Below the pieces are notes generated by a model. It worked only from the letters and a program-made list of their open reading frames with translations. It made no database searches and was not told where the DNA came from. From Caballeronia sordidicola (GTDB lineage Bacteria; Pseudomonadota; Gammaproteobacteria; Burkholderiales; Burkholderiaceae), in the NCBI RefSeq assembly GCF_002220365.1, contig NZ_MTHB01000256.1, positions 1 to 64,000 of the forward strand: a DNA stretch of 64,000 nucleotides, in the 5' to 3' direction. Below, piece after piece: positions 17,905 to 26,199 of the stretch (its first letter is position 1; the number at the start of each line of letters is the position of its first letter). The translations under genes and the position numbers were made by a program.

Positions 17905-18627
17905 TTACCAATCCGAATTGAGCAGGCCCATAGCCATTGCCTTGACGACAGCTTGCACCTTATTTGTGGAATTAAGTTTCAATAGCACGTTGTTAATATG
18001 AAAATTAACCGTGCGCTCGGCGATGTTCAGGATCCGCCCGATTTCATAGGAGGTCTTTCCTTCACTGGTCCAGCACAGTACCTCGCGTTCGCGCGCGGTC
18101 AGTGACGCGGCCGCTTCAGGCGTAACCTGCGCCAGGATAAAGCGGCTCATCATCATGTGCGAGACGTTCGCCAGCCAGTTCGCCGGTAACGGCAAGTGAC
18201 TGATCTCAGCCGGCGTCAGCGCGTCTGCGTTGCGGGACATGGTCAGAAGTCCAAAGACGCCGTTTGCGCTCCAGCTGGAGTGAGCCACGCCGACGGTCAG
18301 GCCAAAATCATGGGCGTCCGACCACAGGCGCGAAGTCTCTCGGGAGGACCTGTTTGGCCAAACGATCAGGCTCGAGCTGTGCATGCCGGCGCGCACGGTC
18401 GGATCGATATCGATGAAGCGGTTCTCCTGATAATGCTTCATCCATCCGGCCGGATAAGTGTCAAAAATAGAGATAGCCGGCCTGGCAAGGGGTGACGGTA
18501 TGCGAATCCCATAACAGCAATAATCAAAGCCGAGCCGCTTCGCAAATTCGGCGATATGTTGGAAAAGCTGATGTTCGTTCGCAGCCGCATGAAACTGTTG
18601 ATGGGCGTCCTGGCAGACTCGTTCCAT
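17905..18627 (-). CDS. LuxR-family quorum-sensing regulator
   Basis: A 240-residue acyl-homoserine-lactone receptor. The ligand-binding domain (about 20-165) keeps the invariant Trp and Tyr of GWMKHY, Asp-Pro of DIDP, the Trp of IVWPN and a conserved Gly in FGLTVGVAH. The C-terminal LuxR helix-turn-helix (LTAREREVLCWTSEGKTSYEIG to VQAVVKAM) keeps the conserved Glu, Leu and Gly. GGGGAG lies just before the ATG. It is divergent from the RsaM-type gene and separated from luxI by it, the arrangement seen in CepR/BraR-type systems. Confidence 0.92.
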   Translation of the reverse strand: MERVCQDAHQQFHAAANEHQLFQHIAEFAKRLGFDYCCYGIRIPSPLARPAISIFDTYPAGWMKHYQENRFIDIDPTVRAGMHSSSLIVWPNRSSRETSRLWSDAHDFGLTVGVAHSSWSANGVFGLLTMSRNADALTPAEISHLPLPANWLANVSHMMMSRFILAQVTPEAAASLTAREREVLCWTSEGKTSYEIGRILNIAERTVNFHINNVLLKLNSTNKVQAVVKAMAMGLLNSDW

Positions 18628-18644
18628 TGCTCCCCCGTGGTGGT

Positions 18645-18660
18645 CTGGTTATGTTTTCAG
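18645..18660. promoter_or_regulatory. lux-box-like site between luxR and RsaM-type gene
   Basis: CTGGTTATGTTTTCAG has the CTG-N10-CAG form. It lies in the 69-bp gap between the two divergent starts. Symmetry is weaker than at the luxI site. Confidence 0.4.
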
Positions 18661-18696
18661 GTTCCATTAGCTTGACGATTTGGCAAAGGTCTCCCC

Positions 18697-19140
18697 ATGA
18701 AACTCTCTTATTTGAATTCTTGCTTCCCGCGGTATGACGCGCGGTATGACGGCTACGTCCGCGTTGCAGAGCAAACGCTGAGTAGTTTGCAATTAGCCCA
18801 CGTAATGTCGGGTTTCGACGATGGATTACTCGCCGAACTGCGTACCGCCAAATATGACGCTGTCGGTGCTGGATATACAGAGTGGCAAACTACGGTCTCG
18901 GGAGCCAGGCAAATATCGGTCGGATGGGATTGGTATGTCGACCGTACGTCGGGAATTCGCATAGTGGTAAAGAGCGACGTGAGAAGCAATGTCATGGGAA
19001 CCGATTGTTTCGGCTTCGACATCGGCATGAAAAACACTGCCAGCTCACTCAGGCTTGGGCTTGCCCGGTTGGACTGGACCCATGCAGTCGCGGCCGCCAT
19101 GTCGTTCACCCCGCAGCATATCAAACCACCTGCTCGCTGA
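18697..19140 (+). CDS. RsaM-like (DUF4902) quorum-sensing modulator
   Basis: A 147-residue protein lying between luxR and luxI. The core GYTEWQTT, ISVGWDWYVD and VVKSDVRSNVM fits the DUF4902/RsaM family, whose Burkholderia members of similar length occupy the same position and repress or balance AHL production without a known DNA-binding domain. The assignment rests on position, length and these motifs as I remember them. AAAGG precedes the ATG by about eight bases. It may be co-regulated with luxR through the shared 69-bp region. Confidence 0.72.
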   Translation: MKLSYLNSCFPRYDARYDGYVRVAEQTLSSLQLAHVMSGFDDGLLAELRTAKYDAVGAGYTEWQTTVSGARQISVGWDWYVDRTSGIRIVVKSDVRSNVMGTDCFGFDIGMKNTASSLRLGLARLDWTHAVAAAMSFTPQHIKPPAR

Positions 19141-19152
19141 TTTTAAGTCTGT

Positions 19153-19183
19153 CCATCAGACTTTCCATCAGACTTTCCATCAG
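19153..19183. repeat. 12-bp direct repeats
   Basis: CCATCAGACTTT occurs twice in tandem (19153-19164, 19165-19176), followed by a partial third copy CCATCAG. It lies just after the RsaM-type stop. Confidence 0.85.
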
Positions 19184-19296
19184 TCGTTATGCCAAACACA
19201 GCCGCCACCCGCTTCTGTTCGTTCTTTATAGACAAATTAAAAAGTTTTATCAATCTTCGACCATAAAGCCGACGTTAAAAGCGAGCCGCTCGACGC

Positions 19297-19312
19297 CTGT
19301 CAACGTTGACAG
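19297..19312. promoter_or_regulatory. lux box of luxI
   Basis: CTGTCAACGTTGACAG is a perfect 16-bp palindrome of the CTG-N10-CAG type, 60 bp before the luxI start. A second inverted pair, GACAG-TTC-CTGTC, overlaps it (19308-19320). Position and symmetry fit autoinduction by the adjacent LuxR. Confidence 0.72.
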
Positions 19313-19372
19313 TTCCTGTCCGAAGAAACGCGCGTTGTAATGCATCCCTTAAAAAACAATACAGGGAGCATG

Positions 19373-20029
19373 ATGCGCACTTTTGTTCATCAGGACGGGC
19401 CGCTGTCAGAGAGCGTGAGCGTGGCGCTCGCGCGCTACCGGTATCAGATATTCGTCGAGAACTTGGGTTGGGGACTGCCGATGGCAGACGGCTTTTGCGA
19501 GCGCGATCAATATGACCGGGACGATACCGTCTATGTGATCGCGAACGACGATGCCGCATCTATTTGCGGATGCGCGAGACTGTTGCCGACCACGCGCCCC
19601 TATCTGCTCGGACAGTTGTTCCCCTCTTTGCTTGCGCAAGGCATGCCGGTGCCTTCATCGCCTGACGTATGGGAGCTTTCTCGATTTGCCGCAACTCCGG
19701 CTGTCAGCGCACATCTCGAGGAGGGCAATCTCGCATGGGTCGTGCGCCCCATGCTCGCGGCCGTTGTAGAGTGCGCCGCCCAACTTGGGGCGCGACAGTT
19801 GATTGGCGTCACGTTCCTCAGCATGGAGCGGCTGTTCCGCCGCATTGGCGTGCATGCGCACCGGGCAGGGCCGGCACAACGCATCGATGGCAGGATGGTA
19901 GTTGCCTGCTGGATCGATATCGATGCTCAGACACTGGCGGCACTCGATATCGACTTTGCGGCAAAAAGTTATACTGAACAGGATAAATCGGGGCGTGAAA
20001 GTATCCTGTCGCTGGCGTTGTCTCACTGA
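19373..20029 (+). CDS. acyl-homoserine-lactone synthase (LuxI family)
   Basis: A 218-residue autoinducer synthase that joins an acyl-ACP to S-adenosylmethionine. The conserved LuxI residues are present: Arg and Phe in RYRYQIF, Trp in LGWGLP, the Asp pair in ERDQYDRDD, Arg in GCARLLPT, and Glu and Arg in WELSRFA. The ATG at 19373 has GGGAG four bases upstream; ATGs at 19370 and 19340 are alternatives. Acyl-chain specificity cannot be read from sequence. Expression is probably driven by the palindrome at 19297-19312 and ends at the terminator at 20112-20161. Confidence 0.93.
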   Translation: MRTFVHQDGPLSESVSVALARYRYQIFVENLGWGLPMADGFCERDQYDRDDTVYVIANDDAASICGCARLLPTTRPYLLGQLFPSLLAQGMPVPSSPDVWELSRFAATPAVSAHLEEGNLAWVVRPMLAAVVECAAQLGARQLIGVTFLSMERLFRRIGVHAHRAGPAQRIDGRMVVACWIDIDAQTLAALDIDFAAKSYTEQDKSGRESILSLALSH

Positions 20030-20047
20030 CTTGAGCCGTGGCTTGAC

Positions 20048-20067
20048 GCGTTGACCTAGGTCAACGC
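20048..20067. promoter_or_regulatory. perfect 20-bp palindrome after luxI
   Basis: GCGTTGACCTAGGTCAACGC is a perfect palindrome 18 bp after the luxI stop. It has no loop, so it looks more like a protein-binding site than a terminator. Function unknown. Confidence 0.5.
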
Positions 20068-20111
20068 CGCCACGATACGCTTGCGTACGATCTTCCACTC
20101 AGTGTGGGTTT

Positions 20112-20161
20112 AATCGGACCGCCGCATCAGGCTTGATCTTGCGGCGCGTCCGATTTTTTTT
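20112..20161 (+). terminator. intrinsic terminator of luxI
   Basis: A 15-bp stem with one bulged base (20112-20126 with 20140-20155) runs into eight Ts. A strong Rho-independent terminator for the plus strand, located between luxI and the convergent P450 gene. Confidence 0.85.
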
Positions 20162-20223
20162 GACCTATCGGGTAGCAATTCGGCAATGCACGGAAATGGC
20201 GCATGTCAGGAATCGGGCGGCGG

Positions 20224-21423
20224 CTAACCCCGCGCCTTCAACGATTCCACCCCGCGCAGGGTATTGCGTTGCCGCCACTGCAGCGAATCGAGATTCGTGA
20301 TGCGCAAATTTGGCAGCCGCGAGAGCAGGGTGCCCAGCCCCGTTTCGAGTTCCAGCGTTGCGAGCCGCGCGCCCAGGCAGTGATGAATGCCGGCGCCGAA
20401 TGAAAGCAGCCGGCCCTGGAGCTGGCGCCCGATGTCCAGCTCATCCGGCTTCTCGAACTGGTCTGGATCGCGATTCGCGGCGCCGATCATCATGAACACC
20501 ATCGTGCCGCGCGCGATCGAGTGGCCCGCCGCCTCCAGGTCTTCAAACGCCGTACGCACGATCATTTGCACCGAACTGTCGAATCGCAGGCACTCGCCGA
20601 CAGCCTTGGACAGGAGCGACGCGTCGCCCTTGAGCCGCGCAAGTTGCTCAGGCTGGCGATGCAACGCAATCAGCGCATTACCCAGCATGTTCGACGTCGT
20701 TTCATGCCCCGCCACGAACAGCAGCAGCACGTTAGAGATGATCTCGGCTTCGGTAAGCGATTCGCCGGCTTCCTCCGCACGAATCAGCGCGGATACGAGG
20801 TCGTTGCCGGGTTTCGTGCGCCGTTCCTCGACCACGCTTTTGAAATAGCGTTCCAATGTTTGCGTTGCTTCGTTCGCGGCGGCAAGGTGCGCGGCGTCCA
20901 TGGGCGCGGCTTCCAGCGCGTTGCCGAAGTGGCTTGCCGCCGAGCCGAGTTTTGCCCCATCTTCGACAGGCACATCGAGCAACCGGCAGATAACGTTCAC
21001 CGGCAACGGCAATGCGTAGTCGCTGACCAGGTCGAACTGCGCGTCTGGCTCGAACGCATCGATCAGGCTGTCCGCCGTGCTCTGTGCGGTGTCGCGAAGC
21101 AGATCGATCTGACGGGCATTGAAAGCCGCCATCAGCAGACTGCGCAGGCGCGTATGCGTTGGCGGGTTGATCATGAGGAACATGCGGCTGAGCGCCTGGA
21201 ACACCGGCTGCTCGGGTCCGCTTTCTCCGTAGCGCGCGACCACGCTTTGCATATAGGTCTTCCCCATGCGCCGATCGCGCAGCAGCGCGTCCACCACTGC
21301 GTAATGGCCGGTGATCACAACGTTGGGCGCCAGTGGAATCAGTGCGCCTTGAGAGCGAAGCTGTTCGTAAAAGGGGTAGGCATTTTCATAGAAGGCAGGA
21401 GATGAAAGGTCGCTGAATTTCAT
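20224..21423 (-). CDS. cytochrome P450
   Basis: A 399-residue soluble bacterial P450 monooxygenase (CYP107-like in general build). The I-helix motif is FVAGHETTSN, the ExxR pair is in ECLRF, and the heme-thiolate Cys349 lies in FGAGIHHCLGARLA. The ATG at 21423 starts MKFSDLSSPAFYENAYPFYEQL, a normal P450 N-terminus; the frame is open further upstream (21492) but those residues look non-native. No ferredoxin or reductase gene is adjacent, so it must borrow partners. Its place beside luxI suggests oxidation of a quorum-controlled metabolite, but no biosynthetic genes are nearby. Confidence 0.9.
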   Translation of the reverse strand: MKFSDLSSPAFYENAYPFYEQLRSQGALIPLAPNVVITGHYAVVDALLRDRRMGKTYMQSVVARYGESGPEQPVFQALSRMFLMINPPTHTRLRSLLMAAFNARQIDLLRDTAQSTADSLIDAFEPDAQFDLVSDYALPLPVNVICRLLDVPVEDGAKLGSAASHFGNALEAAPMDAAHLAAANEATQTLERYFKSVVEERRTKPGNDLVSALIRAEEAGESLTEAEIISNVLLLFVAGHETTSNMLGNALIALHRQPEQLARLKGDASLLSKAVGECLRFDSSVQMIVRTAFEDLEAAGHSIARGTMVFMMIGAANRDPDQFEKPDELDIGRQLQGRLLSFGAGIHHCLGARLATLELETGLGTLLSRLPNLRITNLDSLQWRQRNTLRGVESLKARG

Positions 21424-21677
21424 TAGATGCGTGGGTGAGTGGTGATACTGCGGACCGAGGCAAGGCAGGGGCCTTACGCACTGAGAACACATGCGTGGGC
21501 CGGTTTATTCCATCGAGTTCTTCCCGGCCGCGAGAGCGGTTGAGAAACGGGAATGCGCATAGATAGAATGTTGAACTTAAGGAGTAGGGTAACGCTGCCA
21601 AAATTGCGCGTTGGTGACCGGTGTGATTGCTTTCGTGGCCGCAGCCAGCCGCAGTACCCAGCGCTAAACAATAGCTC

Positions 21678-21940
21678 TTGACAGGATGGATGATGGGCGC
21701 ACAGATTCGAGAAATGGTACTGGCCGACTATGACGCTGTTGTTGCACTGTGGAAAAGTGCGCCGGGTGTCGATATTCGTCCGGTGACCGACAGCCGCGAC
21801 AGGATTGAACGGTTGCTTGCGTGCGCTTCAGGTCTTGGGTGCTCGGTGCGATCGTGCACGTGGTGGATGAGCGTGAGCGCTCAGGAGTGCCTCTCTCGAA
21901 CGCAACGCCGATCACATCATGTGATGGCATCCGGGACAGA
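21678..21940 (+). pseudogene. GNAT acetyltransferase remnant
   Basis: The first about 45 residues (IREMVLADYDAVVALWKS and DSRDRIERLLA) look like the start of a GNAT N-acetyltransferase. After about base 21820 the frame loses all resemblance and the expected acetyl-CoA-binding loop is absent in any frame. The open frame continues antisense through the ABC binding-protein gene and should not be read as one protein. Likely a decayed fragment. Confidence 0.45.
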
Positions 21941-22016
21941 TTGCCAGTTCGCAACGGGTAGCTGGCGAAGCGAGCAGCAGTTAAGCACGCTCCGCCCGCA
22001 TCACTCGACCGTCACA

Positions 22017-23162
22017 TCAGCCGCAAGCTGGTTTCGCCTTCGTGCAAGCGTCTGCGAGCTGAGCCGGAGGATCTTTCTTGAAGACGATCTTGTACGCTTC
22101 GAGCACGTTCGACTGAACCACCGGCAGCGACTGCACGCCGATCCAAGCCGGCGGCGTCTGTCCAATGAGCGCCTTCATCATGGCCATGGCCTCGGCTACA
22201 CCCTGATCATAGGGGCGCTGCGAACCCGTTGCCTTCAGCGGTCCGCCCTTGGCGATCTCGATCGCGGATTCGAGGCCAAGATCGACTGTCGTGACCGGGA
22301 TGTTTACGCCCTGAGCCCGCATCGATGTCAGCGTGTCCAACGCCGGTTGATCCCAGACAGCGAACAGTCCCTTGACGTCCGGATTGCCCGTCAAGAAGTC
22401 TCCCGCGATCTGCCCGACTTTGGACGGGTCGGTGAAGTCGACCTGCTTGATCTTGAGGTCAGGCCGGTTCTTTTTCATCCAGTCATTGACTGCTTTGGTG
22501 CGCTCCTTCGTGCTGAAGTAATCCACGCCGAAATTGACCAGGCCGATGGTGGCACCTTTGGCTACGCAAGATGCAAGCACCTTGGCCGCGATCTGGCCGT
22601 TGCCTTCGCTGTCTGCCGAGATCATCGACGCGTATTGTTCCGGATGCTTCAGGCCGGTCGGCACGTTGTCCATGAACACCAGCTTGATACCGGCCTGGGA
22701 CACCTTCTTGTACGTTGCCGCGGTCGCGGTCCCATCGACCGGAATGGAGATGATGCCGTCCGGATGCCGCTGAATGGTGTTCTCGATATCCGCAATCTGC
22801 TTGTCGACCTGATACTCGGCCGACGCCGTTCCGATGACCTCCACCCCATATTTCTTCAGCGTGTCGGTTATGCCCTGGACCTGCAGTTGCGACCAGTCGA
22901 GATTCATGGTCTGCATCGAAATGCCGACCTTGAACTTGCCGGCTTTGACCTTGGCCGCGTCAGCGGCGCTCAGTTGCACCGTGTCCACCGACGCCGCTTT
23001 TTCGCCATTCGGTCCCTGCCCGACAATCGTTTTCGGTCCTATCGATGCAACCGGTAATCCGGTCACGCACTGCGCGCCGGCGTCGAAAGAAGACAGGGCC
23101 GCAACGCCTGCCGCTGCCATCATGCCGGCTAAAACCATTCTTGAGCCACGACGATGTTTCAT
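22017..23162 (-). CDS. sugar ABC transporter substrate-binding protein
   Basis: A 381-residue periplasmic binding protein with a signal peptide (residues 1-31, ending near DAGA). The body is the ribose/galactose type (Peripla_BP_4): VGISMQTMNLDWSQLQVQGI, DGIISIPVDGTA, GLFAVWDQPALDTL. It is the last gene of the minus-strand ATPase-permease-binding-protein set, 106 bp after the permease. This order is the reverse of the usual rbs layout. Ligand unknown; probably a monosaccharide or polyol. Confidence 0.9.
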   Translation of the reverse strand: MKHRRGSRMVLAGMMAAAGVAALSSFDAGAQCVTGLPVASIGPKTIVGQGPNGEKAASVDTVQLSAADAAKVKAGKFKVGISMQTMNLDWSQLQVQGITDTLKKYGVEVIGTASAEYQVDKQIADIENTIQRHPDGIISIPVDGTATAATYKKVSQAGIKLVFMDNVPTGLKHPEQYASMISADSEGNGQIAAKVLASCVAKGATIGLVNFGVDYFSTKERTKAVNDWMKKNRPDLKIKQVDFTDPSKVGQIAGDFLTGNPDVKGLFAVWDQPALDTLTSMRAQGVNIPVTTVDLGLESAIEIAKGGPLKATGSQRPYDQGVAEAMAMMKALIGQTPPAWIGVQSLPVVQSNVLEAYKIVFKKDPPAQLADACTKAKPACG

Positions 23163-23268
23163 GATTCTCCTCCGTTGGTTTTGATGTACTGCGTCCCCTG
23201 CCTACTTGCCGAAACCTGGCCGTCCTTAACCATTGTTTCCTGCATCGCGAGTGATCGGCATCCCCCCG

Positions 23269-24270
23269 TCACTTCTTTGTAAAGGCGACCGCCGCGACGA
23301 TGATCGCCCCCTTGATGACAAGCTGGAGCGAAGAACTCACGCCCAGCAGAACAAGACCGTTATTGAGTGTGCCGATAATGAGGCTGCCCAGCAGCGTGCC
23401 GAGGACGAACCCCCTGCCACCGAACAGGCTGCAACCGCCCAACGTCACGGAGGCGATTACATCGAGCTCAAGCCCCTGAACGACATCGGGCCGGGCTGCG
23501 TGAGAGCGCGCGGACAGAACGAGCGCAGCGAGACCGGCAAGCATGCCGGTGAGCACGAACGCGAGCGTCGTCACGCGCTTGATGTTGATGCCCGAGTAAA
23601 GCGCTGCGGTTGGATTGCCGCCGGCTGCATAGATCTGCCGGCCAAAGACGCTGTAGTGAAGCAGCAAGATGCCGGCGATCACGGCCAGCACGGTCCAGAT
23701 GATCGGGACCGGCACGCCGAAGATGTCGCCTTCGCCGAAGATCGAAACAAAGGAGTCGTTGGTGATGATGACCGGCCGGGTTGTGGTGACCAGCAGGGCC
23801 AGCCCGCGCGCCGCGCTCAGGGTCCCCAGCGTGACCAGGAACGAGGGAATATTCAGCCGGGTGACAACGAACCCGTTGATCGCGCCCACGATCGCGCCGG
23901 TCCCAATGCCCGCTATAGCCCCGATGATCCAGTTGTCGCCAACGTGCGCCATGGCGAGTGCGGCGGACATGCCGGACAACGCCAGTGCAGACCCCACTGA
24001 CAAGTCGATCTGCCGGGCAATAATCACGAACGTCATGCCGATCGCGATGATGGAAACAAGCGCTGTCTGGCGGCCGATGTTCAGGAAGTTGTCGATGGAG
24101 AGGAACCACGGCGACGCAAAACTGAACACCACCAGCAGGATGGCGAATGCGAAATACAGCGCGTAGGGCCGGTCGCCCTGCAGCAGGAGTCTTACCAACT
24201 GCCACTTGCGGCCTCGCCGCTGTTGAGCTGCCTGCCCGTCAGTCGCGGGCGTTGAGACAGAGTCGTTCAT
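23269..24270 (-). CDS. ribose-type ABC transporter permease
   Basis: A 333-residue inner-membrane permease of the RbsC/XylH family (BPD_transp_2) with about 8-10 hydrophobic segments. The coupling region includes SVGSALALSGM and GRQIYAAGGNPTAALYSGI. Its ATG at 24270 overlaps the ATPase stop as ATGA, which implies translational coupling; the longer frame from 24423 has no support. It works with the binding protein and ATPase beside it. Confidence 0.9.
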   Translation of the reverse strand: MNDSVSTPATDGQAAQQRRGRKWQLVRLLLQGDRPYALYFAFAILLVVFSFASPWFLSIDNFLNIGRQTALVSIIAIGMTFVIIARQIDLSVGSALALSGMSAALAMAHVGDNWIIGAIAGIGTGAIVGAINGFVVTRLNIPSFLVTLGTLSAARGLALLVTTTRPVIITNDSFVSIFGEGDIFGVPVPIIWTVLAVIAGILLLHYSVFGRQIYAAGGNPTAALYSGINIKRVTTLAFVLTGMLAGLAALVLSARSHAARPDVVQGLELDVIASVTLGGCSLFGGRGFVLGTLLGSLIIGTLNNGLVLLGVSSSLQLVIKGAIIVAAVAFTKK

Positions 24271-25886
24271 GTTGCGTGCGCCCCGAAGGAAGTCCCCTTG
24301 GGGGACTCGGTGGTGGAACGGGAAAGCTGAATCAGGTGATGCAGCGCTTCGGCGTTGCCGAGATGAGCGCGATCCAGGGTATTGACGATGCGGCCATCGA
24401 CGACAATCGAGATCCGGTCGCACAGGCGCAGAAGCTCATCGAGATCCGACGACACGACAAGCACACCTGTACCGGCCCGGGCAGCGTCCTGAACCACGCC
24501 GTATATTTCCTCGCGCGCGCCAACGTCGACGCCGACCGTGGGTTCATCGAGTAAAAGAAGCTTGGGCCGCGGGTGATCCCACTTGGCAAAAACTACTTTC
24601 TGCTGATTGCCGCCTGACAGGAACTTGACGTAGGTGGACGATCCCGGTGCTTTGACCGCGAGCTTTTTCATCGAGTTTTGCGCCTGCTGCACGGCAGCTT
24701 GGCTGCGCAGCCAACCCCAACGGGAAAATTGAGGCAGCCGCGGCAAGGTCAGATTTCGTTCGATAGAGTGATCGAGGACCAGGCCTTGCACATGGCGATC
24801 CTCCGGCACGAGCGCGACACCGAGTTTGATGGCTTGGGCCGGTGTTATCCGTGACAGCGCCTGGTCATCGATCACGATGCTGCCGGTATCAACTACCCTG
24901 AGTCCGAAGATGGTTTCCAGGATCTCGGTACGGCCGCTGCCAATCAATCCCGCGAGTCCATGGATCTCACCCTTGCAGACGGTGAGGTCCACATCGCGCA
25001 ACCGGTCGTTGCCCACTTTGGACAACGCAAGAATGGGCTGGGCGGCTACGGCGACGTTCTCCTTGCCCACGGCAGGCACATTGCTCGCGGACCCCACAGC
25101 GGTCCTTTCCCGCGCATGCAAGGCCGCATGGCCGGGGCCAATAATGGCCGCCACCAGTTGTTTCATGTCGGTTTGCGCCGTTGGGAACATCCCGACGTTC
25201 AACCCGTCACGGAACACCGTGACACGCTGGGAAATACGAAATACTTCGTTCAACCGGTGCGTCACATAGATGACCCCCACACCGCGACTGGTCACCGTGC
25301 GAATGGCGTCGAAGAGAATCTGTTCCTCGCCACCGGTCAGCGCCGAGGTGGGCTCGTCGAGGATCAGTATGCGCACGTCTCCCATCAACGCCTTGCAGAT
25401 CTCCGTCATCTGGCGATAGGCGAAGGGGAGGGAACCCACAGGCGTTCGCGCATCGAGCGGGATGCCGTGGGCCCGGAGAAAGTCGTTGACCATGGCCGTG
25501 AGCTGGCGTTTCTTGACGAAGCCCAGGCGCGTGCGCGGCTCTCGTCCCAGCATCAGGTTTGCCCCGACCGACAAGGACTCGACCAGGCTCAGGTCCTGAT
25601 AGACGACGGCAACACCGGCGGCGCGCGATTGCGCCGGGGAGTCGAACGCGACTCTCTCGCCCGCGATCTCGATGGACCCTTCATCGTAAGCATGAACACC
25701 GCTCAGGATCTTGATCAGCGTTGACTTCCCGGCACCGTTTTCGCCCAGCAACGCATGGACTTCTCCGGGAAGCACTTCGAGGTTGACCCCGCGAAGCGCT
25801 TGCACGCCGCCAAACCGCTTGGTGACGCCCGCAACACGGATCAACGGAACCTGAGGCGATGATGCGGCCGCAACCGGCTCACTCAT
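24267..25886 (-). CDS. sugar ABC transporter ATP-binding protein
   Basis: A 539-residue ATPase with two tandem ABC domains, as in RbsA/XylG. Domain 1 has Walker A GENGAGKST and Walker B ILILDEPTSAL. Domain 2 has a degenerate Walker A (IGSGRTE), the signature LSGGNQQK and LLLLDEPTVGVDVG, as normal for this family. The ATG at 25886 is preceded by AAGGAG; another in-frame ATG eight codons upstream contains that site. An insert of about 30 residues between the domains (around HARERTAVGSASNVPAVGKE) is longer than usual. First gene of the operon, divergent from an AraC regulator. Confidence 0.9.
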   Translation of the reverse strand: MSEPVAAASSPQVPLIRVAGVTKRFGGVQALRGVNLEVLPGEVHALLGENGAGKSTLIKILSGVHAYDEGSIEIAGERVAFDSPAQSRAAGVAVVYQDLSLVESLSVGANLMLGREPRTRLGFVKKRQLTAMVNDFLRAHGIPLDARTPVGSLPFAYRQMTEICKALMGDVRILILDEPTSALTGGEEQILFDAIRTVTSRGVGVIYVTHRLNEVFRISQRVTVFRDGLNVGMFPTAQTDMKQLVAAIIGPGHAALHARERTAVGSASNVPAVGKENVAVAAQPILALSKVGNDRLRDVDLTVCKGEIHGLAGLIGSGRTEILETIFGLRVVDTGSIVIDDQALSRITPAQAIKLGVALVPEDRHVQGLVLDHSIERNLTLPRLPQFSRWGWLRSQAAVQQAQNSMKKLAVKAPGSSTYVKFLSGGNQQKVVFAKWDHPRPKLLLLDEPTVGVDVGAREEIYGVVQDAARAGTGVLVVSSDLDELLRLCDRISIVVDGRIVNTLDRAHLGNAEALHHLIQLSRSTTESPKGTSFGAHAT

Positions 25887-25936
25887 CTCGCTTGTCTCCT
25901 TCGTCTGCATGACGAAATTCTTTTATGGTTTCTTTT

Positions 25937-25974
25937 ATGGTTTTGCGAATTTTTGCTATTGATCGCAAAACCAT
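25937..25974. promoter_or_regulatory. large inverted repeat in ABC/AraC divergent region
   Basis: Arms ATGGTTTTGCGA (25937-25948) and TCGCAAAACCAT (25963-25974) are perfect 12-bp complements with a 14-bp AT-rich spacer. A direct repeat TTTTATGGTTT lies just before it. It sits 51 bp from the ATPase start and probably is the operator of the importer operon. Confidence 0.6.
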
Positions 25975-26199
25975 GTTGTGATCTTCTCATCAGCCAAATG
26001 GCGAGTCAATAACATTTGCGGCCGCCAGGATGTTATGAATGGCATTGAAATGTGATGATCGTATCTTTCGATGTAACTATTATTTCGTTTCTGGTAAACC
26101 CGGCTTGAATTCGCCTCGCTGCTGGTAGCGGGCGGTTCGCCATGTTGTCTCTTTGACTCGCCGTTCAATTGCCGCTCAACTTGCGATAGTCTTCGAGAC

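Noticed and set aside
21941..23057. Continuation of the plus-strand frame from the GNAT remnant
   Set aside because: It runs antisense through the ABC substrate-binding protein gene, which has clear family motifs and a signal peptide on the other strand.
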